From Yamagishiella unicocca (Eukaryota > Chlorophyta > Chlorophyceae > Chlamydomonadales > Volvocaceae), in NCBI GenBank assembly GCA_003116995.1, contig BDSL01000181.1, forward strand, positions 1 through 64,000: a stretch of 64,000 nt of DNA, read 5' to 3'. This document shows, in pieces, positions 39,168-51,589 of this stretch. How positions within the stretch are numbered: position 1 is the first letter of the stretch; each line of letters starts with the position of its first letter. Below the pieces are notes generated by a model. That model saw only the letters and a list, made by a program, of their open reading frames with translations. It did no database searches and was not told the origin of the DNA. The translations under genes and the position numbers were made by a program.

Positions 39168-42100
39168 ATGCCCTTTCCAAATTCTCCAAGCAGTCGCCTG
39201 CTGAGTCAGGCATCAGGCGACGAGCCCACTGCCAGGGCCCGACCAGCACGCACCAAGCGCTATGGCGGGAAGTTTGCGTCGGGGTTCTTGGAGTTCTACA
39301 AGCAGTCTGAGATGACGGACTGCACGGTGAGCGCACCGCGTTGCGCCTCGCTCGCACGACACGCCCCGACCCGCCTTCGCCCCGCGTTCCGTTCGGACGA
39401 CCCGTCCGTCCCGCAACAGTCCGCAGTCCTCGCTGCCAAGTGCCACCGCTTGGCCCTGACATCGTTGGAATCCCCGACTTGTAACACGCTCTGCTATTAA
39501 CGACCAGAGTCGCTGTCCCGAAGCAGAGCTATGCGCTCGCCGCTCGCACCTCCTCACCCGCCGCGATACTGTCCGCTCCCCTCCGCCGCCTCGGCCCCCC
39601 CTTTCCTTCCGCCTTACAGGTCGTGGGTCCTGATGGCCGCGAGTATCGCCTACACGGACTGCTGCTGGCCTACCACAGTAAGTGCCCACCGGGGGGCGGT
39701 GGCCTTAGCAACAGCACCACCGCTGCAGTCGCAGCAGTAGCCACAGCAACAGGGTCAGTCACGACAGCAGCACAGGCAGCAACATCAGGAAGCAGCAACC
39801 GCATGCCATTCCGTTGCTTCCGGGCGCCTTACCCAGATGGCTACAGATCGCGTTACCGCGGACGGGCCAGCGGCTGGGCTCAAGGGGGCCCGGCGGCAGC
39901 GTCCCCGCTAACGAGGCCTTGTGCTCGGGCCCATGCTGTCCGCGGCGGCGGCGGTGGCGGCTCCGGGCACCCGTGGCTAGGGTCCGCGCTGTCAGTCAGT
40001 GCTCCGCCACGGAGGGCACTTCAGGAGGGGAGGGAAGGGGAGGAGGCGCGGCAGGCTGAGCGGGCCGCGAGTGAGGGCAGCCAAAATGGGTCGAGAGGAA
40101 AAAAACAAAATGGGGTTGTCCGGACGCGGAGGGCGGGCCCTATGGCTGCGAGAGGACAGGGGACCAGGGTAGTCATGCCTTCGGCTGTGGAAGTCGTGAA
40201 GCCGCGGCGCGGAGGCGGAATTGATGTATGGCTGCGCCACAGGCTAGGGGAGTCGTTTGAAGCCGCGGGGCCGGACGATGACGACGCGACAGTCGCCGAG
40301 CGTGCGTGTGGCGGTCAGACGGCGGTCCGAGGCGGCAGTCCACTAGTTGTGCTGTCCCCCCTTTCGAGTAACCGGGTCTACTTTGCACTTTCTGCCCCCT
40401 TGCCGCCGCCGCCGATTTCGCTTAGCCGCCGAAGTTCGACATACGGCCTCCATCTTTTCCTCACCCAAGTCCTCCAGCATGCATCTCGAAACGTCTAAAC
40501 GGCTTTTCTCGCATCCACGGGTCTTCCTCGCAACCTCCAGCCGCCGCGGCCGCACTTGGTCGCTGTGTACCAGTCCAGTCCGCACACTGCGTTGCCGCTC
40601 CCGCCCGCCGTGCGGCCCGGCCCTCCACGCCTGCTTTGGCTGGCCACCCAGCCCACTTGGCCCAGCGCTGCCGGTGCCCAGTGGCGGGCCAGCGACGACG
40701 CAACCCAGCTGGGGCTGACGCTTCGCCGGCGGCGGTTCCTCCTCCGGTGCTCCGATACCATAGCGTCGTGCCGCCACGAACACTCGTTCCAACCCCATTC
40801 GGTGGTGGTTGCGCGCAGGCGAGTTCTTCCGGCGGGCTCTGGCGTCGGAGTTCAAGGAGGGGCAGGCAAGGAGGATAGCGCTGCGGTTCGAGGACGCGGG
40901 GGATGCCTGGCCGCTGCTCATCGAGTACTTTTACACGGAGGTGAGCTCCAGGGGAGGTGCGCTCCAGGGGAGATGCGCTCCCGGGAGGCGAGGGTGGAAG
41001 TGTGGACGGGTTGTGGTGTGTACTTGGGATGGGAAGGGGGTCTCGGATCCAAGGGGCTTGGGTCACCATATGCATTAGGCAGCAGGCCCTTCCAGTCGCG
41101 CTCCATAGACGCGCCCGGGCAGTAGTAACCGTTACAGTGGGCCCCAGACCAGAAGGTAGAGCCATCAGGCGCATCGCCCGACACGCGCCCAGGTACTACA
41201 TCGGGGTCCCGCCTAGCCGTCCCTCGCTACCCCCGCCCGGCCCCTGCCCCCCAAACCCCACAACCGCCCCCGCCCACCCACCCCCTTCACTCGCAGGAAA
41301 TCACCCTCACGGACAGCAACGTGCTGGCGCTCTTCGCCGCCTCCCGTGAGCTACTCATCCCGGCCATCCAGGTAACGACATTGTCGTACCGCACGCGAGC
41401 GACGTGCGGGCCCCTCCCACCCCCTCCACTCCCTCGAGCCCATCCGACAACCTCTTAAATGCTCATTTCCACCAGCGTCTCTCACTCTGCCTTTCAGGCG
41501 TCCCCACACCCGCTCCATCATTTCTGGCCGTGTGTCGCCGCCCCTCAACACGCGGCCCCCCGCCCCTCAACCAAGTTCTCCAGCATGCATCTCGAAACGT
41601 CTGTCTTCAACGATTTTTCTTCCGTTCACGGGTTTTCCTCGCTCCCACCCCGCCAGGACTTTTGCGCCGACTTCGCTCAGAGCTCTCTGGAGGCGTCAAA
41701 CGCGATCCAGTTCCTGTCCCAGGCCGTGCAGTACAACTGCGACCAGTTCCGGGCCAGCTGCGTGACGCTTGTGGCGCAGTCCTTCAACACGTGCTGCTTC
41801 AAATCCACGGACGGGCTGCCAGTGGAGGTGGGCGGGGTGGCGCTCAGGGGGTTGGCGAGAAGACCCGGTTACGCGACATAGGAAGCGGAGGGGTGTTGCA
41901 AGGAGGGCCCATGTACGGAAGAGAAGGCGGAGGGGTGTGAGGTGCGCAAGCCGAGGAGCGTGTTGGGAGGAGGTAACGAGCAAAGGGATGGGGTCAGGAT
42001 GTGGTTGCGCAATGCGTTGAAGGTTTCAGAGGCTGTTCGCCGGAAGGGCTGCAGAAAGTGGTGTTTGTTGGCCCTGACTGCTGGCCCAAGCCACCCCCAA

Positions 42101-44929
42101 GCTGGGTTTAGAGCCCAGTCCAGCCCAGACATTCGCAGCCCAGGCCGGATTCGCTAACACCAAGCGCGGCAAGACCCAACGGACCGAAATCACAAACCTC
42201 ACCCCAACCCCAATCGGACTTTCCCATGTCCCTCCCCCTCGCCTCCCCCAGGTCATGCTCGAAATCCTGGAGCACCCGCAGCTGTACGTCCAAACGGAAG
42301 AGCAGGTGGGGGCGCGGGGCGGACCAGGATTGGGGTGCAGGACGCGGGAGGCTACGGCGCATCCGAAAGGGGGTAGGGGGGCATCAGTACTTTAGTAGGC
42401 CGCCGCTGGAACGCCCCCACCCCGGCACACCTCGCGTTCGGTCCCTCATGGCCTGTCTCAACGACGTCAGCGATCCCGCCCACCCCAACCCTGCCGCCGC
42501 TCCAATGCGGCGACCACCAGCTTGACGTCAGCAGGCATCTTGCCAGCGGGGTCCGGGTTCGCCAGTGGAAACCCGCGGGACGTTCCTCCTCCTCTGTCCG
42601 TTCACCGTTTAACACACACACACACACACCCTGCGCTCACGCCACAGGTGCTCCTGTTCGTGCTCAACTACGTACGGCGACACGAGGTGGACGACGCCAC
42701 CGTACGCGCCCTCTTCACCACTGTACGACTGCCCTTCCTGTCCAACGAGCGCCTCGCATCGCTGGCTATGGGGGGCCCAGACCGGGCGTCCGGCGGTTCC
42801 GGAGCTGGCGGGGGCGGGGGCTCCTCCTCCTCCTCCCTCCTGCAGGGCCTCCCCAGGCTTCCCAAAGAGATGCTCCTGGGCGCCATGGCACAGCGCTTGC
42901 ACCTGTTGGATCATCCGGAGCGGCTGCTGGCGGCGGCAGGAGGCGGCGGCGACGGACGCAGCTTTACGGTGCCTAGCGACTCGAGCGGCGACGGTGGAGG
43001 CGGTGGCGGATGCAGCAGCAGCGGCGACGGCGGCAGCGGGCCTGGGCGGCTGCTGGGGACGTTGGCGTCGATGGGGGCGGCGGTGGTGGTGCCGCGGAAG
43101 ACGTACTGCTGCTCGATAGAGTACGGGTTGCCAGGGGGCAGCGAGTACGTGTCGATACCCATGGAGGCAGTGTGGGAGGACTTGGCGGCAAGCCTGACTG
43201 TGAGGGTGTCGGGTGAGGCCGGGGGAGGAGGGCGGGGGGAAGGGGAGCAAGGGGAATAGGGAGGGGGGGAAAGGCGAGGGGGACGGAAGGGGAGGGGGGG
43301 GGTCAAGGGGCCATGATGACGCCAGAGGACGGGTGGATGGTAGAGGGGAGCTTGCGGACTGGCAAATGTTTAAAAGACGTGCAAAGGCGGAGAACTCACC
43401 ACAGGTGAATGGGTAATAACACGGGTCGAGGCCGAGGCCGCCTTCCCCGTCCCTTCCTCTGACACCCCGCTCCGAAACCCTCCCTCCCCACCCAGGGGAT
43501 ACCGTGGAGGGCGACCCCGACTCCATCCTCCGCACGCTGGATGACGTCGGCTCATGGTTCACGGTGACGGGGGACGACCCGGCGCGGCCGGTGTGGGTGG
43601 AGGTGGTGTTCCCGCCGCACATGCGGGTGGTGGAGCTGACCAAATACACCTTCTCGCACGGCATGAACATGATCGCTCACATGTTCCCGTACGGCATCAG
43701 CGACTCGTCGTGGTTCCAGATGAAGGTACGACAGGGCGAACAGCCCTCCTAAAACCCTGTCTGCGTCCCACGATGAGGGCTGGTAGTGGGGGCTGTAGGT
43801 GGCGGGGGGAGGGTAATGGTCACGCGGGGGTTTGGGGTTTCGGGGGTAAGGGTTTGGGATGTCCATTATTTAAAGGAGGGGCGGGCAGCACGCATCGAAA
43901 GGGTCTCCTTTCCTGCGTCCTGCCCCTGTCGTTCTGTCCTTGTCCTCCTCAGGAGCCATACTGATCCCCGAATCACAGTGCACCAGCCCGCCTCGACTCC
44001 CCCCAAACCGCCTCACCGCCCTCCCCCCCCCCCAGGGTATGGCCACTCAGGTCAGCCCCCGCGAGGAAGAGGCCTTCACGCCCCTGCGTACCCAGGACAG
44101 CTGCCAGCAGCACACGGAGTTCGTGGTGACGGTGGACCCCAGCTGCGCCAAGCAGGTGGTGTGGCGCCACCTGCGGATCGTGGCGGGGGAGGACAACGCG
44201 CAGCAGGTGAAGGGGCGGGAGGGGGGGGCAGGGAGTACGAGAAGACCCGGTTACACGGGGCAGGGGGGAGGGCGGGGCCTTGCGAGAGGGCGAGTTGCGG
44301 CAGGTGAGGTGGTGGGAGGGTGGGCCGGGGGCTGTTGGGGCGTGTGAGGGGGGGCCCCTCCGGTGAGGGCGTTCCGCAGCAGGGTGGGGCATCCAGGGGT
44401 GGGGGAATGTGTGTATGTGTGTTTTTTAAAAATGTGTGTGTGTGTGTGTGTGTGTTTTATAATGTGTGTGTGTGTGTGTGTGTTTCTGGCAACGCGCCCG
44501 CATGGCCCCGATTGCTGCGGCACTCCCCTCCCTCCACCCAACTATCCAACCACCTTGCTAGGCAGGGCAGATTAACCATCCAACCACTCCTGAGGGATCT
44601 CCTCGCGTACGTAGCGCGTACACCGCTCTCCTACGGCACTCGTCGCTTGAACTCTTCCCCCCCGCTTGCGCCCCGCGCCACGCCCCCCGGCCTTCAACCC
44701 CGGCCCCCCCCCCACCATACGCACGCACACACACACTACACACACACATCCGCAGGTGCGCCTCAGCATCCGCAAGCTCAAGCTGTTTGGTCGCGTGGAG
44801 GTAAGCCTGCTGCGCGAGCCTGAGGGGCGCGACGTGGTGGCGGCGTGGCGGCGGCGCAAGGAGGCGGCGGGCAGCCGACAGTACACCATGCTGCGAGGGG
44901 TGTCCGCCAAGCGCCTCGACCACTACTGA
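39168..44929 (+). CDS. BTB/POZ-BACK domain protein
   Basis: Ten in-phase exons: 39168-39326, 39620-39677, 40819-40940, 41297-41371, 41657-41827, 42252-42305, 42648-43212, 43496-43725, 44036-44206, 44756-44929; 592 residues. The BTB fold is clear at about 45-145 (MTDCTVVGPDGREYRLHGLL, AYHSEFFRRALASEF, YFYTEEITLTDSNVLALFAA). A BACK-like helical region follows at about 145-250 (NAIQFLSQAVQYNCDQFRA, LFVLNYVRRHE). Then comes a Gly/Ser-rich linker (about 260-350) and a beta-rich C-terminus (WFTVTGDD, VWVEVVFPP, WFQMK, RLSIRKLKLFGRVEV). The C-terminus has the look of an F5/8C or similar galactose-binding-like domain as in BTBD9; that is inference. Such proteins usually recruit substrates to CUL3 ubiquitin ligase. 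The start is the first ATG in frame. I know no specific name for it. Confidence 0.88.
40510..40530 (-). repeat. Dispersed short repeat, family 2
   Basis: CGCATCCACGGGTCTTCCTCG in BTB-gene intron 2, matching 17789 and, inverted, 45224. A weaker relative (CGTTCACGGGTTTTCCTCG) lies at about 41623 in intron 4. Confidence 0.75.
41127..41215 (-). mobile_element. Retrotransposon 3'-tail fragment in BTB-gene intron 3
   Basis: On the minus strand this reads CGTGTCGGGCGATGCGCCTG, a Thr/Leu-type stretch, TGGTCTGG and CCCACTGTAACGGTTAC, about 85 percent identical over 60 bases to the 3' end of the element at 9021-9081. It is inserted opposite to the gene inside intron 3 (40941-41296). Only the tail is present and there is no poly-A run. 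Confidence 0.72.
41855..41886 (+). repeat. Intronic short repeat family 1
   Basis: GCGAGAAGACCCGGTTAC followed by GCGACATAGGAAGC starts 28 bases after the 5' splice site of BTB-gene intron 5. Confidence 0.8.
42611..42629 (+). repeat. CA dinucleotide tract before an intron 3' end
   Basis: About nine CA units end 19 bases before the 3' splice site of BTB-gene intron 6 (exon 7 starts at 42648). Confidence 0.9.
44237..44256 (+). repeat. Intronic short repeat family 1
   Basis: ACGAGAAGACCCGGTTACAC begins 31 bases after the 5' splice site of BTB-gene intron 9. Confidence 0.75.
44405..44484 (+). repeat. TG dinucleotide tracts in BTB-gene intron 9
   Basis: Two runs of TG (about 44432-44455 and 44463-44484) are separated by TTTATAA. 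The same intron has CA runs near its 3' end that are complementary to them. Confidence 0.93.
44721..44752 (+). repeat. CA tract at the 3' end of BTB-gene intron 9
   Basis: Runs of CA (CGCACACACACACTACACACACACA) end just before CCGCAG and exon 10 at 44756. Confidence 0.92.
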
Positions 44930-45223
44930 CCCTACTTTGCCCTGCCTAGCAACCCGGCCGCTCACGGCCCGATCGAGCCCCTACGCGACGCCTTATCAAG
45001 CTCCGAGCTCCGTCGCCCAGCCAAAGGCCCTGCATAGGTTGCGGGCTGCACGCCTGCCACCAGTCTCCAGCCGCCGGTGCCCAGCCAAGCGCCTGCATAG
45101 GTTGAGTGGGGCCGCGTAGTGCTGGGAGTGGCTGTTGCCCTTCGTCGGGCCTTTCTGGAACAGGGGACCTGGGGGCGGGCCGCAGCCTCCAACGGGGGGT
45201 TGCCCTGCGCGCCAAGGGGGGTT

Positions 45224-45245
45224 TCGAGGAAGACCCGTGGATGCG
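45224..45245 (+). repeat. Dispersed short repeat, family 2
   Basis: TCGAGGAAGACCCGTGGATG in forward orientation, the inverse of the copies at 17789 and 40510. Confidence 0.75.
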
Positions 45246-45305
45246 CCAAGGGGGGGGGGGCGCGCGGGGCCACGAGGTGGAGCCGTAGGGAGGGGGGCGT
45301 GAAGG

Positions 45306-45384
45306 GGGAGGAAGAGGAGGAGGAGGAGGAGGAGGAGGAGGAGGGAGAAGAGGAAGAGCATGTGGTAGAGGAGGAGGAAGAGAG
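45306..45384 (+). repeat. GGA/GAA microsatellite
   Basis: A purine-only run of AGGAGG units with GAA interruptions, about 79 bases, in the intergenic region. Confidence 0.93.
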
Positions 45385-48300
45385 TCGCCTCTTAGGCGGT
45401 GGTGCATGAGTAGTCACTGAGGGGTGCCCGGGGTGGGCGGGGAAGGGCATGTCACGTGGCGTACGGTTGCATCTGCTGGTTGCATCTGCTACTCAAGATC
45501 AGGGCCAAGGCGATGCGGGAGGGAGTTATGGGTAGATGTTACACTCCCGTGTGTTTTTGCTTGACGGCGGCGCCCTTAAACGTGTTAGAGACTTCGTAGA
45601 GGCTGCCAACTGGCCGCCGGACCTCGGAGGGCAAGGTGGGTGATGGGTCCGGTGAGACGCGGCGCGGCGGCGAACTGCGGCACTGCTGACTTAAGCTATC
45701 ACGTGTTGCGCATGGAGCGCGCACGTGGCGATGGAAGCGCCAGCCAACGGCGGTGGCGGCGACGTTGACGGCGACTGTGCCGGCGGTAGCGACGCTGAAT
45801 GGGGGCCCGGGTTACGGGCGGCGCGCATGACGTGAGGCACGGCGGCTCGCGCCAGGGGTTGCGGGGGAGGAAGTCCAGCCGCAGAGGGGCGAGAGGGTCT
45901 CAGCGGCCGGGGCGTGGCTTCCGTGGCGACGGGGGCGAGACGGGGGGGGGAAGGGGCTTAGCAGGTAGCCCGCGGCGGGTACCGTGGCAGGAGTTCGGGT
46001 CCGCAGGACGTGCTTTGTCAAAGTAGGATGCAGTGCGGAGAGCCGCAGCACAGCGCTGTTCGCCGCTCTGGCCCCAGCCGCGGTGCGCGCAGCGAGGGGC
46101 GTTCTGTGGTCGCGAAATATCCGAGTTAGGGATCGATGGGGTAGCGCGGCACTTGGCTCGGCGGCAGCGTTGGGGGCTGGACCGGAAGGGGGGGGGGACC
46201 GGGAGGGGGGAGGAACGGAAGTCGAGTACCCATGACGCGGCAGCACGTCCCTACGCCTGGGGCCGTCGCGTAGGGGGGAGGCGCTTTTCCGTCTCTTAAT
46301 CCTGCTCCAGGGATGGGAGCGAGCATCCCAGGTGCCCGTTGCGATGTGCGACGCGTGACGTGTGGGCTACTTGGGGCTTGCACTTACATTTTGCCTTAAT
46401 CCTGTCATAAGTAGAAGAGAGCAATGGATGATCGCGGGCGGGAGACGTGGATCCGGGGTAAGGATGGTGGGTCGTCCGCGAGGCGCTGTCCAAATAGGCG
46501 TGCGCTGTTGGATCTGCCGGCTCCGGAACTCAGGAGACCCGGTGGCTGGCGCTGCCGGATCCGGAACCCAGGGCAGCTTGTAGCTGGATCTGAGGCGAGG
46601 CGTGCAGTCCCCGCAGGCCCGTGCAGTCGCAGCAGCGGGAGGGGAAAAGAAAGCAACGGATGCGAACAGCGCGGTTGGATTTTGTTTGCCCGATGAATGC
46701 TTGGTCGTTTGGGGTAGCCCAGGTGTGTTGAGGAGTGGCCAGGCGGCGCCGAGGTGGAGGCTGTGTGCTGCTGTGCGTGCTTTGAGGAAGATGCTGCTCA
46801 GGGCTGCTGTGGGAGCTGTGCAAAAAAACCTTTTTTAAGGAACACAGGTACACGGTACCCTGGCCTATGACGACCAGGACCCCCGCGGCTAGGGGGGCCA
46901 CTGGGCGGGCAGTGTCTGATCGGGGGGACGGAGAGCAGTGGACCGTGCGGCTGCGTGTGCTGCAGCTGCTGAGTCATCTGATGCAGCCATCGCGCTGTTT
47001 GCCTGTTCCTGAAGCTACGGGGATGGTGACAATGGTGGTCGTGGTGGCGATGGTAATGGAGGCGGCGACGCTTGAAACGCGCGCCCTGTGATGCAACTTC
47101 CGCGGTCGGCTAGTCACGACGTAGATGTTATGGATTGGGTGGGCGATGCAGCTTGTCCTGGGTTGTTTGAGCGTCAGCGAACCGGCGTCGTCGTCCCGGT
47201 GCTAGCTCCCTGTATTGCTTCTAGCGAGGTCCTTTTTGAAGCCTGAGACGGGCGTGTGAGATGTTTGCGATGTCTGCAATGGCTGCGCGGTACCCGAATC
47301 CTCTCTTCGTCTGAAGCAAAGCGAAACACAGAGAGCTCCTGAATGTCGGCGTGGCGGCGGGTACTTGTGTCAGGGTGGAAGATCCTATCCATGAAAGGCG
47401 ATGCTGGTCGTGTGCTTGTTTGCGACGTCGGTTGCAACCAACAACAGAGGGACCGTTGTGGATTGCGTTCGCCAGTAGCCTGTGGTCCTACGGCGCTGCG
47501 AGGCCGCATTCATTCCCCTTACCCAAAGCCCCGAGGGCGAACTTTAGTTTTGACGCAGCTGCCTCATCGATCCGTTGGACGTACGGCGTGTCTTTCGCCG
47601 TACAGTCCAACGGCCGAATTGTTCGTAGGTTGCCGGGGACGCGCGTGTTGTAAGGATGGACTCCCTGCAGGTTGTGTGCAGTCGGGACGGCAGAGGCACG
47701 AGTTGCCAACGCCCTCCTTGGACTGCGCGGCGCAGAGAGGAAAGCAACCGTGGGCGGGCTGTTATGACTGGGTGGCTGGTGAGAGGAGCTTTCGGGAGAG
47801 TGGTTAGTGGTTGGTACGGAAGTGGGGGGCGGCGGCGACAGCCCAACCAACCACTGCCTCGGCACGACGGCGGGATTATTGTGTGATGGCGGCCCGGGGG
47901 GGGGGGTAGGGCCTGGCGAGGTTGACGGGGACCGCAACTGGACTGCCGGACCGGCAGGAGGCCAATCGCACCACGGCAGTGCAAGTAAGTACATGTGGCG
48001 TCTCGCTGCTGCTTTGCAGCATTCTTGCCTATCATGCATTCATCACAACGCCTGTGGGCTGCTGCTGTGCGGCACTCTTGGCTGTCTATGCATTCGTTGT
48101 AAATATGGGAGTACCAGTAGGCTTTTTGTCAAGGTGTCTACGTCCCCCGCCTCCACGGCTGGCCAACTTTCGTGGACACTGGCACCGCTAATGGTTCTTG
48201 GTGTGATGGTCACCAAAGCTAGTCGCCGGCTAGTGCGGGTGACTAGGAAATGGAAGGATGGAGCCTGATGGAGGCGTGAGTGTTTTAGCGGGCGGGAGAC

Positions 48301-48755
48301 AATGCTGTCGGCAGCCCGCCCTAATGCGCGGACCTGGCAACCCTCCACGGCTCGTGGCATGCAACGTTCCGAGGCTGCAGGGCTGAGTGATGCTAGCTGT
48401 CTTTCAGACGCGTTACGACCATGTACAAAGGGGTACAACCAGGACACCCGGCATGGCCAACCCGTTCCGGATCCTGCAATGGCGCCGTGGATCCTTTCAC
48501 CTACATACCTGCCCCTCCTTTACACGGCTGTGATTGCAGGGCCAGCGGGTCAGCGTGCTCGACCCTGCTGGGCTGCATGGGGTGCATGGGGCCCTGCATG
48601 TGCAAATGTGCGGACGTACCAGGAACAACGTTAATTCCTGCACCTTGCTGCCATGCTCCTTTTCCCCTTATATCCATCATAAAAATTAGACGGCCCGACA
48701 AGCTGTTCGAGTTAAGAGTTTGTAGTGAACGCAACGACGACATATACCCAACTTA

Positions 48756-50839
48756 ATGGGGGAAAAGCGGCGACAAGCGGTGGTCCTAGCAGCCCTGCTT
48801 GCAGGGGTGCTCAGGGCTGTTTCTGCTTCCCTTGAAGTAGAGCATTCCTTTGACGGATCGACCTTTTTGCCCGCGGGCAAAATAGTTGGCAACGTGCTAT
48901 CGGTAAGGAATGATTGTATTCCATTATATTACCAGCAAAGAATAACGTCGGCCGCACCCGGTCTGCTGAACGCACAGGATTCCGAGCTGTCATGGCAACG
49001 ACCAGCCCTGACCACCGGTGACCTTGAGCTGCTAGAGAAAGCGGCGAACGCCGATGGGTATGCCGTCACTCGCGCTGGGTTGGCTTGCGCTTGCTGGGCT
49101 GCTGACCTGACAGTGTCACGCTGCCGCCGCAGGTTGTATACGGTCCGGGTCAAAACGGGCAAGGCCACACTCTTGACCTCCATTCCGGCGACTTGCCTGA
49201 GGGAAAATAAGTTCGCTGAGCAGGTGTGAGCGGGAGAGTACGCCTACCTGTGCTATGGGGCTGGGGTAAGGGCAGTCCGGTTGAGATTACAGGCTGATAT
49301 CTAGTCAGTGGGGACGACCGTGGGGCACGGAAAGGCTCTTCTAGTATGGGATGAAGGGCCGAACACACGATTGTGTAGAATGTGCGGCGAGCCCAGGTGC
49401 CTGCCCCTGGGGCACGGGGCATCCGCTGGGGCTCTGGTTTCGTGCACAGGAAGCCACGCTACGGTGTCATCACAGACCGGGAAAGGGAGCAACAGGATGC
49501 CTTGGGCCCGGCCTTGGGACGTGGTGCGAACCCGCATATCACCTGTGGCCGCCCTGCCCATTCGCCCCGCCCATTCGCCCCGCCTTCCCGTCCCACCTTA
49601 AACCGACCCAGGCCACTATCCATGCGGATCGTGACGGTAACGTGGTGGCCTTCAACTATGGCGTCCCGTCCTGCGCACCGGGCGCTGGCGGCAGCAGCAC
49701 GGCCGGCGACATCAGCGGCCGGTTTGCGGAGCGGCCTGGGCGCATGGCCGTGCGTGTGATGCTGCCCAAGCCGGGTCCGATGCTGCAAATGCCAGAGATG
49801 GCTGGGGAGTTCTTGGGTGGGTGAGGGAGGATGCGGGGAGGGTCGGCTGGTCGCTGGGGGCCACAGGAGGATGGACGATTTTGCCGGCAGCGGCACGAGG
49901 AATGCGACAGCGAGGGAGGGTTAGGGAAGGGTTGCTGTCGAGCTGCGGCGCCGCTGCATACATCCATCATGCCTACAGGCACGAGGCCCTATGTGCCTGT
50001 TCTACGTATTTCCCCTCCACCCCGTTCCCCACCGCGCCGCCACGTCCCAAATGACATATCTTATCCGCCCACCACACCAACCAACCCCAACCCGGTTTTT
50101 GTCTTAGCCACCCTCTTCCATCGGCGCGCACACCCTCTTCCCATGACCCGTATCCCATCCATTCCACGCCGCGGCACCCTACGCAACCTCGCATCTCACG
50201 TGCACCCTCCCGCGTCCCTCCCGCCCCTCCCTCCCGCGCCCCCTCCCGCGCCCCCTCCCGCGCCCCCTCCCGCGCACCTTCCGACGTCCGCACCTCCGCA
50301 GATGTGTCCGTGGAGGACATGGGCGCCATGGGCGGCCAGGCATACGACCCCAACGCCAAGCCACGAGCAGCCTCGGCACCCCCGAACCATGGCGCCAGGA
50401 AGGGCGGGGCGCCTCCAAAGGACGACCGTACATGGCTACAAAAGAACTGGTGGGTTGAGCTCTGGTTTCGGAGCGGGGCCGTCGCGGGGAGTACCGAGGC
50501 GGCTGCGGCCGCAGGCTACAAAGTCCACGCCATGTAGCTCCCTTCCGTGTGCAGCCTCCTGGTTGCCCCACGTCGCTCGGCGTCGTGGCCTCACGCCACG
50601 ACTCAAACCGCTTATCCGAATCTGGGCTCTGAGGTCGCTGTTCGAGCGTCGTGCCGACCCTTGACCATACCGACATTCCCCACGCATAAATCGCTTGCCC
50701 TCCGTGCCACAGGTTGTACGTGGCGGCTGGGGGCATGATGGTGCTGAACGTCATCGCCAAGGCTAACGCGCCGCCGCAAGGTGTACCTGGGGCGCCAGGC
50801 GGCGGCGGGGCCGGGGGCGGCGGTCCCCGCCGCGGATGA
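48756..50839 (+). CDS. EMC10: ER membrane protein complex subunit 10
   Basis: Lumenal/membrane subunit of the ER membrane protein complex, which inserts transmembrane proteins. Six in-phase exons: 48756-48902, 48978-49057, 49133-49223, 49612-49816, 50302-50449, 50713-50839; 265 residues, matching the roughly 260 of human EMC10. A signal peptide (VVLAALLAGVLRAVSA) is followed by LEVEHSFDG, like LLEHSFE in the human protein. SELSWQRPALTTGDLELLEKA corresponds to the LSLSQRQLSEEERGRL region, and GLYTVRVKTGK to LYRVRI. SIPATCL, then DGNVVAFNYGVPSC match the conserved Cys-containing lumenal beta domain. The C-terminus WLQKNWLYVAAGGMMVLNVI is the membrane anchor, and a Gly-rich end follows (PRRG, stop). 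Introns 1 and 2 are both only 75 nt, unlike the long introns of the neighbouring genes. Confidence 0.88.
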
Positions 50840-51580
50840 CCCCCAGACATGACTCCACCGCGCTACTGAACCCAGCCACAACGGCAAGGGGGCCCTTCAG
50901 GGTATGTCCCCTGCTCGAGCCGCGCGTACCGCAGATGACGTTGCATACATGGAGGTCGAAGCGCTAGGCAGATAGGAAAACAGCTAAAACCTCTAGGTAG
51001 CCGTGCTGGCCAGGACAAGCAGGGGTTGAAAGCGCGCCGGGCGGGACGGGAGGAGCTGGTCGCGCCGCGGATTGAGGACTTGAAGATTTGAGGGCAGGGC
51101 GGCTGGTGGGCCGCGGCTCACAACGGTGGGCTACAGCTATTCACGGGCTCTAAAAGGTTGCGGTTGTGGGGAGGATGTGTGATGCAGCATTCGTTCGCGG
51201 TGCGCGCGCTGAGGTGCAGTCGTTGGGACCCTGGGCAAGGTTGCTTATTGTCATGACACCATCAACGGGTGGATGGGATTTAGGGTTTAAGCTGGCGCCC
51301 TGCCTAGCGTGCGGCGGCTGCGACTAGGAAGCTGCGCAGAGATCAGTTTGTTGCTGCCTATCCAGCCTGCGGGTTGAGCGGCACTGAGGTCCTCCGGGAT
51401 CGGGTCGGGCATCACGTTCTCGTGGCTTCCAGCATTCGGAGTGAAGGCGCGGGGTGGTGGTTGAAGCAGGTGGTGGGTCCGAAGGCTGGCTGGTGCGGGG
51501 AATGCCGATGGGTGACACGACCGCTGCATGTGTCATGGGCATCATGCAGCCGCTAGGTGTCAAAATGTGCCCCCTTGTCC
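50840..51580. other. 3' flank of EMC10, no gene recognised
   Basis: No further exon or domain is seen, and no TGTAA signal in the first 500 bases. The stretch leads into the repeat mosaic that borders the satellite. Confidence 0.45.
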
Positions 51581-51589
51581 TTTCCAAGG

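Larger units (their letters stand above)
44930..48755. other. Intergenic region, no gene recognised
   Basis: After the BTB stop codon (TGA, 44927-44929) the sequence is GC-rich with many overlapping open frames below 185 codons, none with a known domain. GCCCTGCATAGGTTG and GCCTGCATAGGTTG repeat at about 45028 and 45090. A GGA microsatellite and a family 2 repeat are listed separately. No TGTAA signal is seen in the first 600 bases. Confidence 0.5.

Noticed and set aside
41855..44256. Calling the GAAGACCC repeats introner elements
   Set aside because: They occupy only part of each intron and lack shown target-site duplications, so they are reported only as a short repeat family.
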